Shown: in pieces, positions 26,439-35,207 of the stretch
How positions within the stretch are numbered: position 1 is the first letter of the stretch
Layout of the letters: each line of letters begins with the position of its first letter
From: Polaromonas jejuensis NBRC 106434
GTDB lineage: Bacteria > Pseudomonadota > Gammaproteobacteria > Burkholderiales > Burkholderiaceae_C
Direction: 5' to 3'
Assembly (NCBI RefSeq): GCF_001598235.1
Contig: NZ_BCYO01000004.1
Span: forward strand, 186,001 to 250,000
Length of the DNA stretch: 64,000 nt
Made by a program: the position numbers and the translations under genes
The notes under the pieces: model-generated
What the model was told of the DNA's origin: nothing
The model's database searches: none
The model's input: only the letters and a program-made list of their open reading frames with translations

Positions 26439-26852
26439 ATGACGTTTGCACGCTTCACCATCGCTTACTGGTGTGTCCTGATCATGGCCCTGTTGCCTAT
26501 CGTGTGCGCCGCCATCGCCAAGTACGGCATGATGGGCACGACCCGGCGCGAAGGCGGCTTCGACAACCACGACCCGCGCGGCTGGCTGGCGCGGCAGACC
26601 GACTGGCGCGGCCGTGCCAACGCCGCCCAGGCCAACACCTTCGAAGCGCTGCCTTTTTTCTTTGCCGCCGTCATCATTGCGCACCAACTGCAGGCCGGGC
26701 AGACCCAGCTGGACATTCTGGCGCTGCTGTTCGTGGTGCTGCGCATCGCTTACGTCATGATGTATATCGCCGATTTGGCCAAAGCCCGCTCGGCGATCTG
26801 GGCACTGGGGCTGCTCATCAATATCGGCATTCTCTTTTCGGGTTACCGCTGA
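26439..26852 (+). CDS. MAPEG-family membrane protein
   Basis: This 137-residue protein has four hydrophobic segments (starting near residues 5, 70, 90 and 115). It has the family motif RANAAQANTFEALPFFFAAV. MAPEG proteins include glutathione-dependent transferases, but bacterial members of this branch are uncharacterised. I chose the ATG at 26439 because AGAGGGA precedes it. An intrinsic terminator follows 60 bp later. Confidence 0.87.
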   Translation: MTFARFTIAYWCVLIMALLPIVCAAIAKYGMMGTTRREGGFDNHDPRGWLARQTDWRGRANAAQANTFEALPFFFAAVIIAHQLQAGQTQLDILALLFVVLRIAYVMMYIADLAKARSAIWALGLLINIGILFSGYR

Positions 26853-26914
26853 CGGGCTCTGATGTTTGAGCCGTCCGCCGGTAACCGTTCGTAATCGCGA
26901 ACAGGCTTCGGTAA

Positions 26915-26951
26915 AAACCCGCACGGGATGACCCCGATGCGGGTTTTTTTT
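26915..26951 (+). terminator. Rho-independent terminator after the MAPEG gene
   Basis: The 9-bp stem AAACCCGCA/TGCGGGTTT (26915-26923 with 26938-26946) is followed directly by a T run ending at 26951. It closes the dnaX-to-MAPEG group and separates it from the ABC importer. Confidence 0.92.
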
Positions 26952-26994
26952 CGCTCCCATAAGCTCATGCCATCCACCAAAGAGAGGCCTCAGC

Positions 26995-28053
26995 ATGAAC
27001 TGCCAACTCCTTCAAGCACGCATGTCCCGCCGGGTTTTTGCCGGTGGCACTGCGCTGGCCGCGGCAACGCTGGCATTGCCAGCCCTGCGCGCGCAGCCCA
27101 AACTGGAAAAATCAAAAATTGCGCTGTCCGTCGGTGGAAAAGCGGCCTTTTATTACCTGCCGCTGACGATTTCCGAGCAGCTCGGCTACTTCAAGGCCGA
27201 AGGCCTGGACGTGGAAATCAGTGACTTTGCCGGTGGCGCGCGCGCCTTGCAGGCGGTCGTGGGCGGGTCGGCCGATGTCTGCTCGGGCGCTTTTGAGCAC
27301 ACCATCAACATGCAGGCCAAAAACCAGATGTTCCAGGCCTTTGTGCTGCAGGGCAGGGCGCCGCAGATTGCGTTTGGCGTTTCAACCAAGAACATGCCCA
27401 ACTACAAATCGATTGCCGACCTGAAGGGCAAGAAGATCGGCGTCTCCGCGCCAGGCTCGTCCACCAACATGATGGCCAACCTGGTGCTGTCGCGCGGCGG
27501 GCTGAAGGCCAGTGACGTGAGTTTCATCGGCGTGGGCACCGCAGCGGGAGCACTCACGGCGCTGCGCTCCGGCCAGATCGACGCGATGAGCAACACCGAC
27601 CCGGTCATGACCATGCTGGAGCAAAAAGGCGAGGTCAAGATCATCAGCGACACGCGCACGCTCAAGGGCACGGTGGAAGTGTTTGGCGGCCCCATGCCGG
27701 CGGCTTGCCTGTATGCGCCAATGGACTTTATCCAGAAGCACCCCAACACCTGCCAGGCGCTGGCCAATGCCATCGTTCACGGTCTTAAATGGCTGCAAAC
27801 GGCGGGCCCGGGCGACATCATCAAGACCGTACCCGAAAGCTATTTGCTGGGTGACCGCGCGCTGTACCTGGCTTCATTCAACAAGGTGCGCGAATCGATC
27901 TCGCTCGACGGCATCATTCCCAGCGATGGCGTACGCACGGCCCTGAAAGCACTGGCCAGTTTCGACCCGAGCATCAAGGCCGACAAGATCGACCTTGCCA
28001 AAACCTATACCAACGAGTTTGCCAGCAAGGCCAAGGAGCACTTCAAGGCTTGA
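26995..28053 (+). CDS. NitT/TauT-type ABC transporter substrate-binding protein
   Basis: This is a 352-residue periplasmic binding protein of the NMT1/THI5-like (SsuA/TauA) class. The N-terminus carries a twin-arginine-type leader (SRRVFAGGTALAAATLALPA). The mature part has the class pattern LTISEQLGYFKAEGLDVEIS, then GGSADVCSGAFEH, and AIVHGLKWLQTA later. Family members bind sulfonates, nitrate, pyrimidine precursors or aromatic acids; the ligand cannot be told. The start follows GAGAGG. The ATPase and permease genes follow on the same strand. Confidence 0.88.
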   Translation: MNCQLLQARMSRRVFAGGTALAAATLALPALRAQPKLEKSKIALSVGGKAAFYYLPLTISEQLGYFKAEGLDVEISDFAGGARALQAVVGGSADVCSGAFEHTINMQAKNQMFQAFVLQGRAPQIAFGVSTKNMPNYKSIADLKGKKIGVSAPGSSTNMMANLVLSRGGLKASDVSFIGVGTAAGALTALRSGQIDAMSNTDPVMTMLEQKGEVKIISDTRTLKGTVEVFGGPMPAACLYAPMDFIQKHPNTCQALANAIVHGLKWLQTAGPGDIIKTVPESYLLGDRALYLASFNKVRESISLDGIIPSDGVRTALKALASFDPSIKADKIDLAKTYTNEFASKAKEHFKA

Positions 28054-28092
28054 GCGAGCTGTCCTGCAACGACACCAGCTGCCAGCCCTGCC

Positions 28093-29013
28093 ATGCCCCC
28101 ATTTGCCACGCCTGCGCCCAACGGGTGCGCCCTTGAGCTGCTCGACATCTGCTGCACCTTCCGCTCGCGGGAGGATGCGGGCCAGCGCTATGCCGCCGTC
28201 AGCAACACCACGCTGCGCATCAACGCCGGCGAGTTCGTCTCGGTGGTCGGCCCAACAGGCTGCGGCAAGTCCACGCTGCTCAATATTGGCGCTGGTCTGC
28301 TGGCGCCTTCTTCGGGCGCGGTGAGGGTGTTTGGCCAGGCTTTGCACGGCATCAATGCGCGCGCGGGCTATATGTTCCAGAGCGACGCGCTGATGCCCTG
28401 GCGCAGCGCCCTTGAAAACGTCATGCTAGGCCTGCAATACCGCGGCGTGCCCGACGGCGAGGCCAGATCCCAGGCGCAGGCCTGGCTGGCGCGCGTGGGT
28501 CTGGGTGATTTTGGCGATCGCTACCCGCACCAGCTCTCGGGCGGCATGCGCAAGCGCGCGGCGCTGGCGCAGGTTCTGGCACTGGACCCCGACATCATCC
28601 TGATGGACGAGCCCTTTAGTGCGCTGGACATCCAGACGCGTCAGCTCATGGAAAATGAAGTGCTGGATTTGTGGGCCGGCCCTGGGGAGGGGCGCCGGGC
28701 CGCCCCAAGGCCCGAGCCAACCCCCTCGGGGGGTGGACGCGCAGCGGCCGGGGGCTCATACGCCAGGAAGGCCGTGTTGTTCATCACCCATGATCTGGAC
28801 GAAGCGATTGCCATGAGCGACCGCGTCGTGGTGCTCTCGGCCGGTCCCGGCACGCACCCCATGGGCGAATTCATCATCGACCTGCCGCGGCCCCGTGATG
28901 TCGCGGAGGTACGCCATCAGCCGCGCTTTGTGGAGTTGCACACGCAGATCTGGAGCGTACTGCGCGACGAAGTGCTCAAGGGCTACGCACAGCAGTTGAA
29001 GACGGCCGCTTGA
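28093..29013 (+). CDS. NitT/TauT-type ABC transporter ATPase with an in-frame insertion
   Basis: This 306-residue nucleotide-binding subunit has Walker A VGPTGCGKST near residue 55, signature LSGGMRKRAALAQ near residue 150, Walker B IILMDEPFSALD near residue 170, and H-loop LFITHDLDEAIAMSD near residue 230. Between Walker B and the H-loop, where relatives read straight from DLWA to RKAVLFITHD, there are about 29 extra residues (196-224). They are rich in Gly, Pro, Arg and Ala and encoded by a copy of the GC-rich repeat. All catalytic motifs remain and the frame is intact. The stop overlaps a possible TTG start of the permease. Confidence 0.9.
   Translation: MPPFATPAPNGCALELLDICCTFRSREDAGQRYAAVSNTTLRINAGEFVSVVGPTGCGKSTLLNIGAGLLAPSSGAVRVFGQALHGINARAGYMFQSDALMPWRSALENVMLGLQYRGVPDGEARSQAQAWLARVGLGDFGDRYPHQLSGGMRKRAALAQVLALDPDIILMDEPFSALDIQTRQLMENEVLDLWAGPGEGRRAAPRPEPTPSGGGRAAAGGSYARKAVLFITHDLDEAIAMSDRVVVLSAGPGTHPMGEFIIDLPRPRDVAEVRHQPRFVELHTQIWSVLRDEVLKGYAQQLKTAA
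28678..28766. repeat. GC-rich element, copy 4, inside the ABC ATPase gene
   Basis: GGGCCGCCCCAAGG, CCCGAGCC, CCCCTCGGGGGGTGG, CGCGCAGCGGCC, GGGGGC: the same block order as the copies beside rho and the SDR gene. It is a multiple of three in net effect, giving an in-frame insertion of about 29 codons. Confidence 0.8.
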
Positions 29014-29021
29014 ATCGTTTT

Positions 29022-29861
29022 ATGTGGCGCCATCTCAAACCCTCCGAAAGCAATTTGCGCATCTGGCAGCTTGGCTTGCTGGTGCTGATTTTGCTGGGCT
29101 GGCATGTGGCCTCGCGTGACCAGCAGATCGCCTTTTTTCTGGGCGAACCCATCAAGGTGGCCGGCCGCGTCTGGAGCTGGTTCATGCCCTTCGGTTTTGG
29201 CGCGAGCGGCCTCTTTCCTGATGGCCTGGCGGGCAATGCCGACATTTACCTTCACCTGGGCACCACCCTGCTGGAAACCGTGCTGGCCTTTGCCATTGGC
29301 ACGCTACTGGGCCTGGGCTGCGGCCTGTGGCTGGCCCTGGCGCCCACTGCCAGCGCGATTCTTGACCCCTACATCAAGGCCGCCAACTCCATGCCCCGCG
29401 TGATCCTGGCGCCGATTTTTGCGCTGTGGTTCGGCCTTGGCATCTGGAGCAAGGTGGCGCTGGCCGTCACGCTGGTTTTTTTCATCGTGTTCTTCAATGT
29501 CTACCAGGGCGTGAAAGAGGTCAGCCCGGTGGTGCTGGCCAACGCCCGCATGCTGAGTGCCAACCAGCGCCAGTTGTTGCGCACCGTCTACCTGCCGAGC
29601 GCCACCAGCTGGGTGTTCTCCAGCCTGCACACCTCGGTGGGCCTGGCCTTCGTGGGCGCCGTAGTGGGCGAGTATCTGGGCTCGGCACGCGGCGTGGGCT
29701 ACCTCATCTTGCAGGCCGAGGGCACCTTTGACGTCAACACCGTGTTTGCCGGCATCGTGGTGCTGACCGCGTTTGCTCTGGTGCTGGACGGCATCGTCGG
29801 CAAGCTGGAAAAGCGGCTCATGAGGTGGCAGCCGCGCAGCGGCGAAACTGAAAAGCTTTAG
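29022..29861 (+). CDS. NitT/TauT-type ABC transporter permease
   Basis: This 279-residue inner-membrane protein has about six hydrophobic segments. The EAA-type loop is LANARMLSANQRQLLRTVYL followed by PSATSWVF. It ends with a basic, amphipathic tail. The ATG at 29022 is preferred; a TTG at 29010 overlaps the ATPase stop and would couple translation. It completes a binding protein-ATPase-permease importer. Confidence 0.88.
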   Translation: MWRHLKPSESNLRIWQLGLLVLILLGWHVASRDQQIAFFLGEPIKVAGRVWSWFMPFGFGASGLFPDGLAGNADIYLHLGTTLLETVLAFAIGTLLGLGCGLWLALAPTASAILDPYIKAANSMPRVILAPIFALWFGLGIWSKVALAVTLVFFIVFFNVYQGVKEVSPVVLANARMLSANQRQLLRTVYLPSATSWVFSSLHTSVGLAFVGAVVGEYLGSARGVGYLILQAEGTFDVNTVFAGIVVLTAFALVLDGIVGKLEKRLMRWQPRSGETEKL

Positions 29862-30045
29862 CGCTGGCGAATGGTTTTTGGGCAGCTTGCGCCGAAGGAG
29901 GAGCTGCGGCGTTTTTCAACTGCTCCTCTCGTCCTACAGCCATACCCAGCGCGGCTACGTAAAGTCGGACGTGTTCTCTGCGGGGCCTCTTGTGCGGGAT
30001 GGAGGCTGCGGCCAGCCGGCCAACCAAGGTAGGAAGGAATGCACC

Positions 30046-30198
30046 ATGAGTCTCTCCCTCAGCATCGGCCCCATCGTCGCCCTGATTGCGGGCATTCTGA
30101 TCCTGCTCATTCCCCGTCTTCTGAACTACATCGTGGCCGTTTATCTGATCGTCATCGGTCTGACTGGCCTGTTCGGGGTGGGAGCTATCCGGCTGTGA
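30046..30198 (+). CDS. DUF3096 family small membrane protein
   Basis: This 50-residue protein has two short hydrophobic helices joined by a basic turn: IGPIVALIAGILILLIP, then LLNYIVAVYLIVIGLTGL. That is the DUF3096 pattern. AGGAAGG lies at the right distance from the ATG. Its function is unknown. Confidence 0.85.
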   Translation: MSLSLSIGPIVALIAGILILLIPRLLNYIVAVYLIVIGLTGLFGVGAIRL

Positions 30199-30218
30199 TC
30201 CAAGGCTCGGGGCGGCGG

Positions 30219-31757
30219 TCAGCGCCTCTTTGATTTGACGATGCTCTTGCCGGTGCTGCGTTTGACGGCTTTGATGGGGCTTCGGCCCGAAGAATGCGTT
30301 ACTGCGCGGCTGCTGATGGGCAGGAACACCACCACCTTGTGGCCGGGCTTGAACGCCGCGGAGGCGCTGACGCTGTTCCAGGCGGCCACGTTGGCCTGGC
30401 TCAATCCGTAGCGCTTGGCAATGGTTGCCACCGATTCGCCCTTGCGCGCCTTGACGGTGGTGCGCCGGGTGACGATTTCCGGGGTCAGTGAGACCTGGGC
30501 ATTGTCGGCCACGCGGCTGGTGACGTCGTCTTCCATCTTGGCCGAGCGCGGCACCAGCAGCGTGGAGCCGGCCTTGATGAGCATGCGCGGCGGGATGTTG
30601 TTCATGCTGCGCAAATCCGTTTCGCTCATGCCGGTACGCCGCGCCGCCTCTGTTGCATTCATGGTGCTGGGGGCGGTCCAGGCGGTCCAGCTGGCATATT
30701 GGCCCTGGCTGTAGGCGTCAAAGTTGCGCTGGAACACGAGGGCATTTTCCCAGGGCAGCAAAATTTGCGGGGTGCCGGCCGCAATGATCACCGGACGGTG
30801 AATCGACGGGTTCAGTGCCTTGAAGTCTTCAATCTTCACGTCGGCAAGCCGCGCCGCCAGGGCCACGTCTATGTCACGCGAAATCAGAACCTGCTGGAAG
30901 TAAGGGTGGTTTTCAATCAGCGGCAGTTCGGTGTTGAAGGCCTCTGGATTGGCGACGATGTTCTTCACGGCCTGCAGCTTGGGCACATACAAGCGGGTTT
31001 CGGCCGGCATGTTGAGATCGGCGTAACTGGTGCCCAGCCCCGCTTTCTGGTTTTTGGCGATGGCACGGCCCACGCTGCCTTCGCCCCAGTTGTACGCGGC
31101 CAGGGCGAGATGCCAGTCGCCAAACATGCCGTAGAGCTTTTGCAGGTAGTCCAGTGCCGCACGCGTGGAGGCCAGCACATCCCGCCGGTCATCGCGGAAA
31201 ACGTTTTGCTTCAGGTCAAAGTATTTGCCGGTAGCCGGCATGAACTGCCACATGCCGGCGGCCTTGGCGCTGGAAACCGCCTGCGGGTTAAAGGCGCTTT
31301 CGATGAAGGGCAGCAGGGCCAGCTCGGTCGGCATCTGGCGGCGCTCCAGCTCTTCAACAATGTGAAAGAGGTATTTGCTGGAGCGCTCCGTCATGCGCTG
31401 GATGTAATCGGGCCGGCTGGCATACCACTGCTCGCGGTCGGTCACCAGTTCGTTCTGCAGATCGGGCATGGCAAAACCGCGGCGAATGCGGTCCCACAGC
31501 TCCTTGGGCGGTTCTGTGGAGGCAATCTGGTGGGAGCCGGCCCGGCCCGGGGTAATGGCTCGCAGCGGGTCATTCGGGAGCTGTGGCTTGGGGTCTGCGC
31601 CGGCGCCCGTCGTGAGCACGGGATCGTTCGGCAGGCCCAGCTGGGTGGCGCAGCCCGCCAGCACCGTCATCACGAGGACGAGGGCCAATGAAGCCAGGCG
31701 GGAGGAGAAAAGGGTGAAAGACCTGAGGGGTGCAGCTGTTCGGTAGTGTGGCGTCAT
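30219..31757 (-). CDS. mltD: Membrane-bound lytic murein transglycosylase (MltD-like) with LysM
   Basis: This lipoprotein of about 512 residues cleaves peptidoglycan glycan strands. The lipobox LAGC is at the end of a signal peptide ([13 protein letters not shown]). The SLT catalytic region has the glutamate in [11 protein letters not shown], followed by [16 protein letters not shown] and [11 protein letters not shown]. The C-terminal half carries LysM-like peptidoglycan-binding units, the last with [23 protein letters not shown] chose the ATG at 31757 because it overlaps the ancestral gloB stop (ATGA), implying translational coupling to gloB; upstream in-frame starts would run into gloB. The tail is very basic. 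Confidence 0.9.
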   Translation of the reverse strand: MTPHYRTAAPLRSFTLFSSRLASLALVLVMTVLAGCATQLGLPNDPVLTTGAGADPKPQLPNDPLRAITPGRAGSHQIASTEPPKELWDRIRRGFAMPDLQNELVTDREQWYASRPDYIQRMTERSSKYLFHIVEELERRQMPTELALLPFIESAFNPQAVSSAKAAGMWQFMPATGKYFDLKQNVFRDDRRDVLASTRAALDYLQKLYGMFGDWHLALAAYNWGEGSVGRAIAKNQKAGLGTSYADLNMPAETRLYVPKLQAVKNIVANPEAFNTELPLIENHPYFQQVLISRDIDVALAARLADVKIEDFKALNPSIHRPVIIAAGTPQILLPWENALVFQRNFDAYSQGQYASWTAWTAPSTMNATEAARRTGMSETDLRSMNNIPPRMLIKAGSTLLVPRSAKMEDDVTSRVADNAQVSLTPEIVTRRTTVKARKGESVATIAKRYGLSQANVAAWNSVSASAAFKPGHKVVVFLPISSRAVTHSSGRSPIKAVKRSTGKSIVKSKRR

Positions 31758-32256
31758 TTGAATTCGTTTTTCCACTGCCTGATGGCGGCAAATAGGTGTT
31801 GTCGTCATGGGCCGACGCGTCAAGGCGGCGGGTAGCAGCCATGATAGTGGCTTGGCGGGTTCGCAGGAAGGGATTGATCAGACGTTCCCGGGCGATGGAA
31901 GTCGGCAAGGTGGGCTGTTTGTCCCCGCGCAGGCGCAGGCAGCGCGTCTGGTATCTGAAAATCCAGACCCGGCGCCTGCACCGTATCGCCTTCCCGAAGG
32001 GGGTAAACGGCCCGGGAATGCGTTCCGCGGCGGGGCCATAAACCTTCGCGCCGGTGGCTTTGCGCAGCGCATCGACACCCCCCGTGTGGTCCGCATGGTG
32101 GTGCGTGACTAGAATCGACTCTAATTGCAAGGCGTGCTGCTCCAGTGCGCACAGCACCGGCCCGGCATCACCCGGGTCGACCACCAGGGCGCGCCGGCCG
32201 TCATGCAACAACCAGAGGTCGTTGTCGGCGAAGGCGGGAACGGGAATCAAATACAT
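31754..32256 (-). pseudogene. gloB: gloB (glyoxalase II) with internal deletion and frameshifts
   Basis: The start (ATG at 32256) and first 95 codons look normal for hydroxyacylglutathione hydrolase: [20 protein letters not shown], with the metal motif [10 protein letters not shown]. Sequence after GPFTP needs a different frame ([16 protein letters not shown]). The middle of the enzyme is then missing and the C-terminal part resumes with [19 protein letters not shown] and DASAHDD. The true C-terminus ([12 protein letters not shown], stop at 31754-31756) is in yet another frame. The remnant is about 500 bp against the usual 770-800. Remaining metal ligands and the glutathione site are lost, so it should be inactive. 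The normal MltD follows, still overlapped. Confidence 0.82.
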
Positions 32257-32268
32257 GCGGTGGTCTTG

Positions 32269-33105
32269 ATGAACTCGGAAATTATAGGTTTGACAGAGTG
32301 GCTGAAGACCCCGCCGGGCAGCTATTTGCTGAACTGGGAGCGCACGCATTTCGATCAGGCGGTGAGCGACATTTTTGGCTACCATGCCCTGCAGCTGGGC
32401 TTGCCCGAACTGGATGCCCTGCAAGCCAACCGCATGTCGCACCGCTGGCTGGCGCTCGAGTCCGCGTCGCTAGAGGCGGCGTCACGGCCCCCTGTCGAAT
32501 CAAACAGCCCTACGACTGCGCCATCCGCCACAAGTTCCCGTCGCGCCGCTTTGCTCACGTATTCAGCGGCACTGCCGTTTCCGGAGAGCAGCCTTGATCT
32601 GGTGGTGCTTCCGCACACGCTGGAGCTCAGCAGCGATCCCCACGCCACCCTTCGCGAAGTCGAGCGCGTGCTGGTTCCCGAAGGGCGGGTGGTCATCAGC
32701 GGGCTGAACCCCGCCAGCCTGTGGGGTTTGCGTCAGCGGCGCGGTCATTTTTACCAGCGTTTGGGCTATGACAAGCTGTTTTTGCCCAAGACGGGGGAGT
32801 TCATTGGTTACTGGCGGCTACGTGACTGGCTGAGGTTGCTCAACTTTGAGGTAGAGTCGGGGCGCTTTGGCTGCTACCGACCGGCACTGACCAGCCAGAA
32901 ATGGCTGGATCGCTTCGACTGGATGGATGCGGCCGGCACGCGCTGGTGGCCTATTTTTGGCGCCGTTTACTTTCTGGTGGCCGTCAAGCGCGTGCGGGGT
33001 GTCCGTCTGCTGGAACCCGCCTGGACGGCGCGAAAAGCCACAGCCGCTGCCCCGACCGCGGTGGCCAACAAAGAGGCGGCAAGCCGCTCAAGGCCTCCCG
33101 CCTGA
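32269..33105 (+). CDS. Class I SAM-dependent methyltransferase (type 11)
   Basis: This 278-residue methyltransferase shows [19 protein letters not shown] (motif II/post-II region) and [20 protein letters not shown] typical of methyltransf_11. The usual GxGxG loop is not obvious and a Ser/Ala/Pro-rich stretch (residues about 65-95) occupies its place, so cofactor binding may be weakened or unusual. Substrate is unknown. Its ATG at 32269 is only 12 bp from the divergent gloB start, so the two 5' ends must overlap regulatory DNA. In relatives I recall the gloB/methyltransferase/rnhA order as common. Confidence 0.8.
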   Translation: MNSEIIGLTEWLKTPPGSYLLNWERTHFDQAVSDIFGYHALQLGLPELDALQANRMSHRWLALESASLEAASRPPVESNSPTTAPSATSSRRAALLTYSAALPFPESSLDLVVLPHTLELSSDPHATLREVERVLVPEGRVVISGLNPASLWGLRQRRGHFYQRLGYDKLFLPKTGEFIGYWRLRDWLRLLNFEVESGRFGCYRPALTSQKWLDRFDWMDAAGTRWWPIFGAVYFLVAVKRVRGVRLLEPAWTARKATAAAPTAVANKEAASRSRPPA

Positions 33106-33161
33106 TCTTCTTCAGGCACCAAGACATTCACCTGAAATTTTCCTGGAATTTAGAACAACGC

Positions 33162-33638
33162 ATGACCGATTTACAAACAGGCACAACACGACAACATGTC
33201 GTGATCTACACCGATGGCGCCTGCAAGGGCAATCCCGGGCCCGGTGGCTGGGGCGCACTGCTGAGCATGGGGGACACGGAGAAGGAGCTGTTTGGCGGCG
33301 AGCTCGGCACCACCAACAACCGCATGGAGATGACCGCTGTCATCGAGGGGCTGGCGGCGCTCAAGCGGCCCTGCCGCGTCACGCTGTACCTGGACAGCGA
33401 ATACGTGCGCAAGGGCATCACCGAGTGGATTCACGGCTGGAAAGCCCGAGGCTGGCGCACGGCCGCCAAGGCGCCGGTGAAAAATGTGGACTTGTGGCAA
33501 AAGCTGGATGCACTGGTGTCTTCCAGCGGCCACAAGATCGACTGGCACTGGGTCAAGGGCCACGCCGGCGACCCGGGTAACGAGCGCGCCGATGCGCTCG
33601 CCAACAAGGGGGTTGAACGCGCTCTAGGCCGGATTTAA
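33162..33638 (+). CDS. rnhA: Ribonuclease HI
   Basis: This 158-residue RNase H degrades RNA in RNA-DNA hybrids. The four catalytic acids are visible: [38 protein letters not shown] and NERADALAN. The basic handle ([21 protein letters not shown]) is present. I chose the ATG at 33162; the longer frame upstream overlaps the methyltransferase end. Confidence 0.97.
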   Translation: MTDLQTGTTRQHVVIYTDGACKGNPGPGGWGALLSMGDTEKELFGGELGTTNNRMEMTAVIEGLAALKRPCRVTLYLDSEYVRKGITEWIHGWKARGWRTAAKAPVKNVDLWQKLDALVSSSGHKIDWHWVKGHAGDPGNERADALANKGVERALGRI

Positions 33639-33809
33639 GCTGGCAAAAAGGCGTACGCGGCGCTGTCGCTGGCGCAGGAAGGCGGCGTTGCGTAAAGGCC
33701 TTGTAAAGCTGGCGCAGAGCCCCTGTTGGGAACTCCTGAAAGGCTGCGCAGGCCATGGTGTCCTGCTACATTGGAACTCTGTTTCCCTTTATAACAAGTC
33801 ACCCTTTTC

Positions 33810-35162
33810 ATGGCATCAAAAGCAATTTACACGGTGGTTGCCGTTGCGGGCATTGCAGCGGCTTCGGGCGCTGCGTGGTGGTACCAGAAACCCCAGGCCA
33901 AAGTTGGCAAAGACAGCACTGTGGGGGCGTCGCCGGCTGCGCCAGCGCAAGGGGCCGCCAATGGCGCCGCAAACGGCAAACCGCCGACGGTCGAGGTGGC
34001 CAGGGTAGAACTTGTCCGGCTCATGGACGACACCCAGGCGGTGGGCAGCTTGCGGTCGCGTCGGGGCGTCGTGCTGCGTCCGGAGGTCAGCGGGCGCATT
34101 ACCCAGCTCAATTTCACCGACGGCCAGCGCGTGCGCAAAGGCCAGGTGCTGGTGCAGTTTGACGACCAGCTGCCGCTGGCGCAAGTCCAGCAAAGCCAGG
34201 CCGAGCTGTCGATTGCCCAGGCCAACCAGAAACGCAACCAGGAACTGGTGGCGCAAAACTTCATCAGCCAGCGCTCGCTCGATGAAAGCGCCGCCAACCT
34301 GCAGGTGGCCCAGGCCAAGTTGGCGCTGGCCCAGGCGACCGCTGCGCGCCTGAAAATCGTGGCACCGTTTGACGGCATTGCCGGTATTCGTCAGGTCAAT
34401 GTGGGCGACTATCTGAAGGACGGCTCCGATATTGTCAATATCGAAGACATCGATGCCATTTATGTTGATTTCCGGCTGCCGGAGCGTTTCCAGGGCAAGA
34501 TCCAGCGTGGCCAGACCGCCGTGCTGGACATCGATGCACTGCCGGGCCGGCAATATATGGCGCAAATCCAGGCGATTGATCCCCTGATTGATGCGAATGG
34601 GCGCTCCGTCGGCGTTCGCGGCTGTATTGACAACCGCCAGCTGCAATTGCGGCCCGGCATGTTTGCGCGGGTCAACACCGTCTTTGGCGTGCGCGACAAC
34701 GCGCGCGTGATTCCCGAAGAAGCCATTGTTCCGCAGGGCGGCAGGCAATTTGTCATCAAGCTGCAGGACGGCCCGAGCGACCAGACCCGAACGACCAAAC
34801 GTGTGGAGGTCAAGGTGGGCCTGCGCAGGCCCGGCAAGGTGGAAATCCTCGAAGGGCTGGAGCCCGGCGACACGGTGGCGACGACGGGCCAGCAGCGCGT
34901 GCAGCGTGATGGCACGGTGGTCACGGTCGTTGACCTGGCCGGAACCCGTTCGGCCCAGCCGGCCGCAGAACGGCCGGCCGGTGCCGCACCGGCTGCTTCG
35001 GCTTCTTCAGCCACGGCTGCCGGGGCGATGGCTCCGGCCGCCTTGTCGGGCCCGAATCCCTGCGGCACGGTGGTCTCCGCCGCACCGGCTGCCGTGGTGC
35101 CGGCCCGCAGCGTTGCCCCGGAGCATGGCCCCGCCCGTGCCGCACCGCGCAACCCTGCCTGA
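33810..35162 (+). CDS. RND efflux periplasmic adaptor (membrane fusion protein)
   Basis: This 450-residue HlyD/AcrA-family adaptor has an N-terminal membrane anchor (YTVVAVAGIAAASGAAWWY). A lipoyl/barrel-sandwich half follows (RPEVSGRITQLNFTDGQRVR, KGQVLVQFD). Next come the alpha hairpin (QQSQAELSIAQANQKRNQEL) and beta-barrel (APFDGIAGIRQVNVGDYLKD). The last 80 residues are an unusual Ala/Pro/Ser-rich tail with no domain I recognise. The RND pump gene follows 45 bp downstream. Confidence 0.9.
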   Translation: MASKAIYTVVAVAGIAAASGAAWWYQKPQAKVGKDSTVGASPAAPAQGAANGAANGKPPTVEVARVELVRLMDDTQAVGSLRSRRGVVLRPEVSGRITQLNFTDGQRVRKGQVLVQFDDQLPLAQVQQSQAELSIAQANQKRNQELVAQNFISQRSLDESAANLQVAQAKLALAQATAARLKIVAPFDGIAGIRQVNVGDYLKDGSDIVNIEDIDAIYVDFRLPERFQGKIQRGQTAVLDIDALPGRQYMAQIQAIDPLIDANGRSVGVRGCIDNRQLQLRPGMFARVNTVFGVRDNARVIPEEAIVPQGGRQFVIKLQDGPSDQTRTTKRVEVKVGLRRPGKVEILEGLEPGDTVATTGQQRVQRDGTVVTVVDLAGTRSAQPAAERPAGAAPAASASSATAAGAMAPAALSGPNPCGTVVSAAPAAVVPARSVAPEHGPARAAPRNPA

Positions 35163-35207
35163 AGCCGTTCCTGATTTGAACCTGGGTGATTGACCTCACT
35201 GCCTCCT

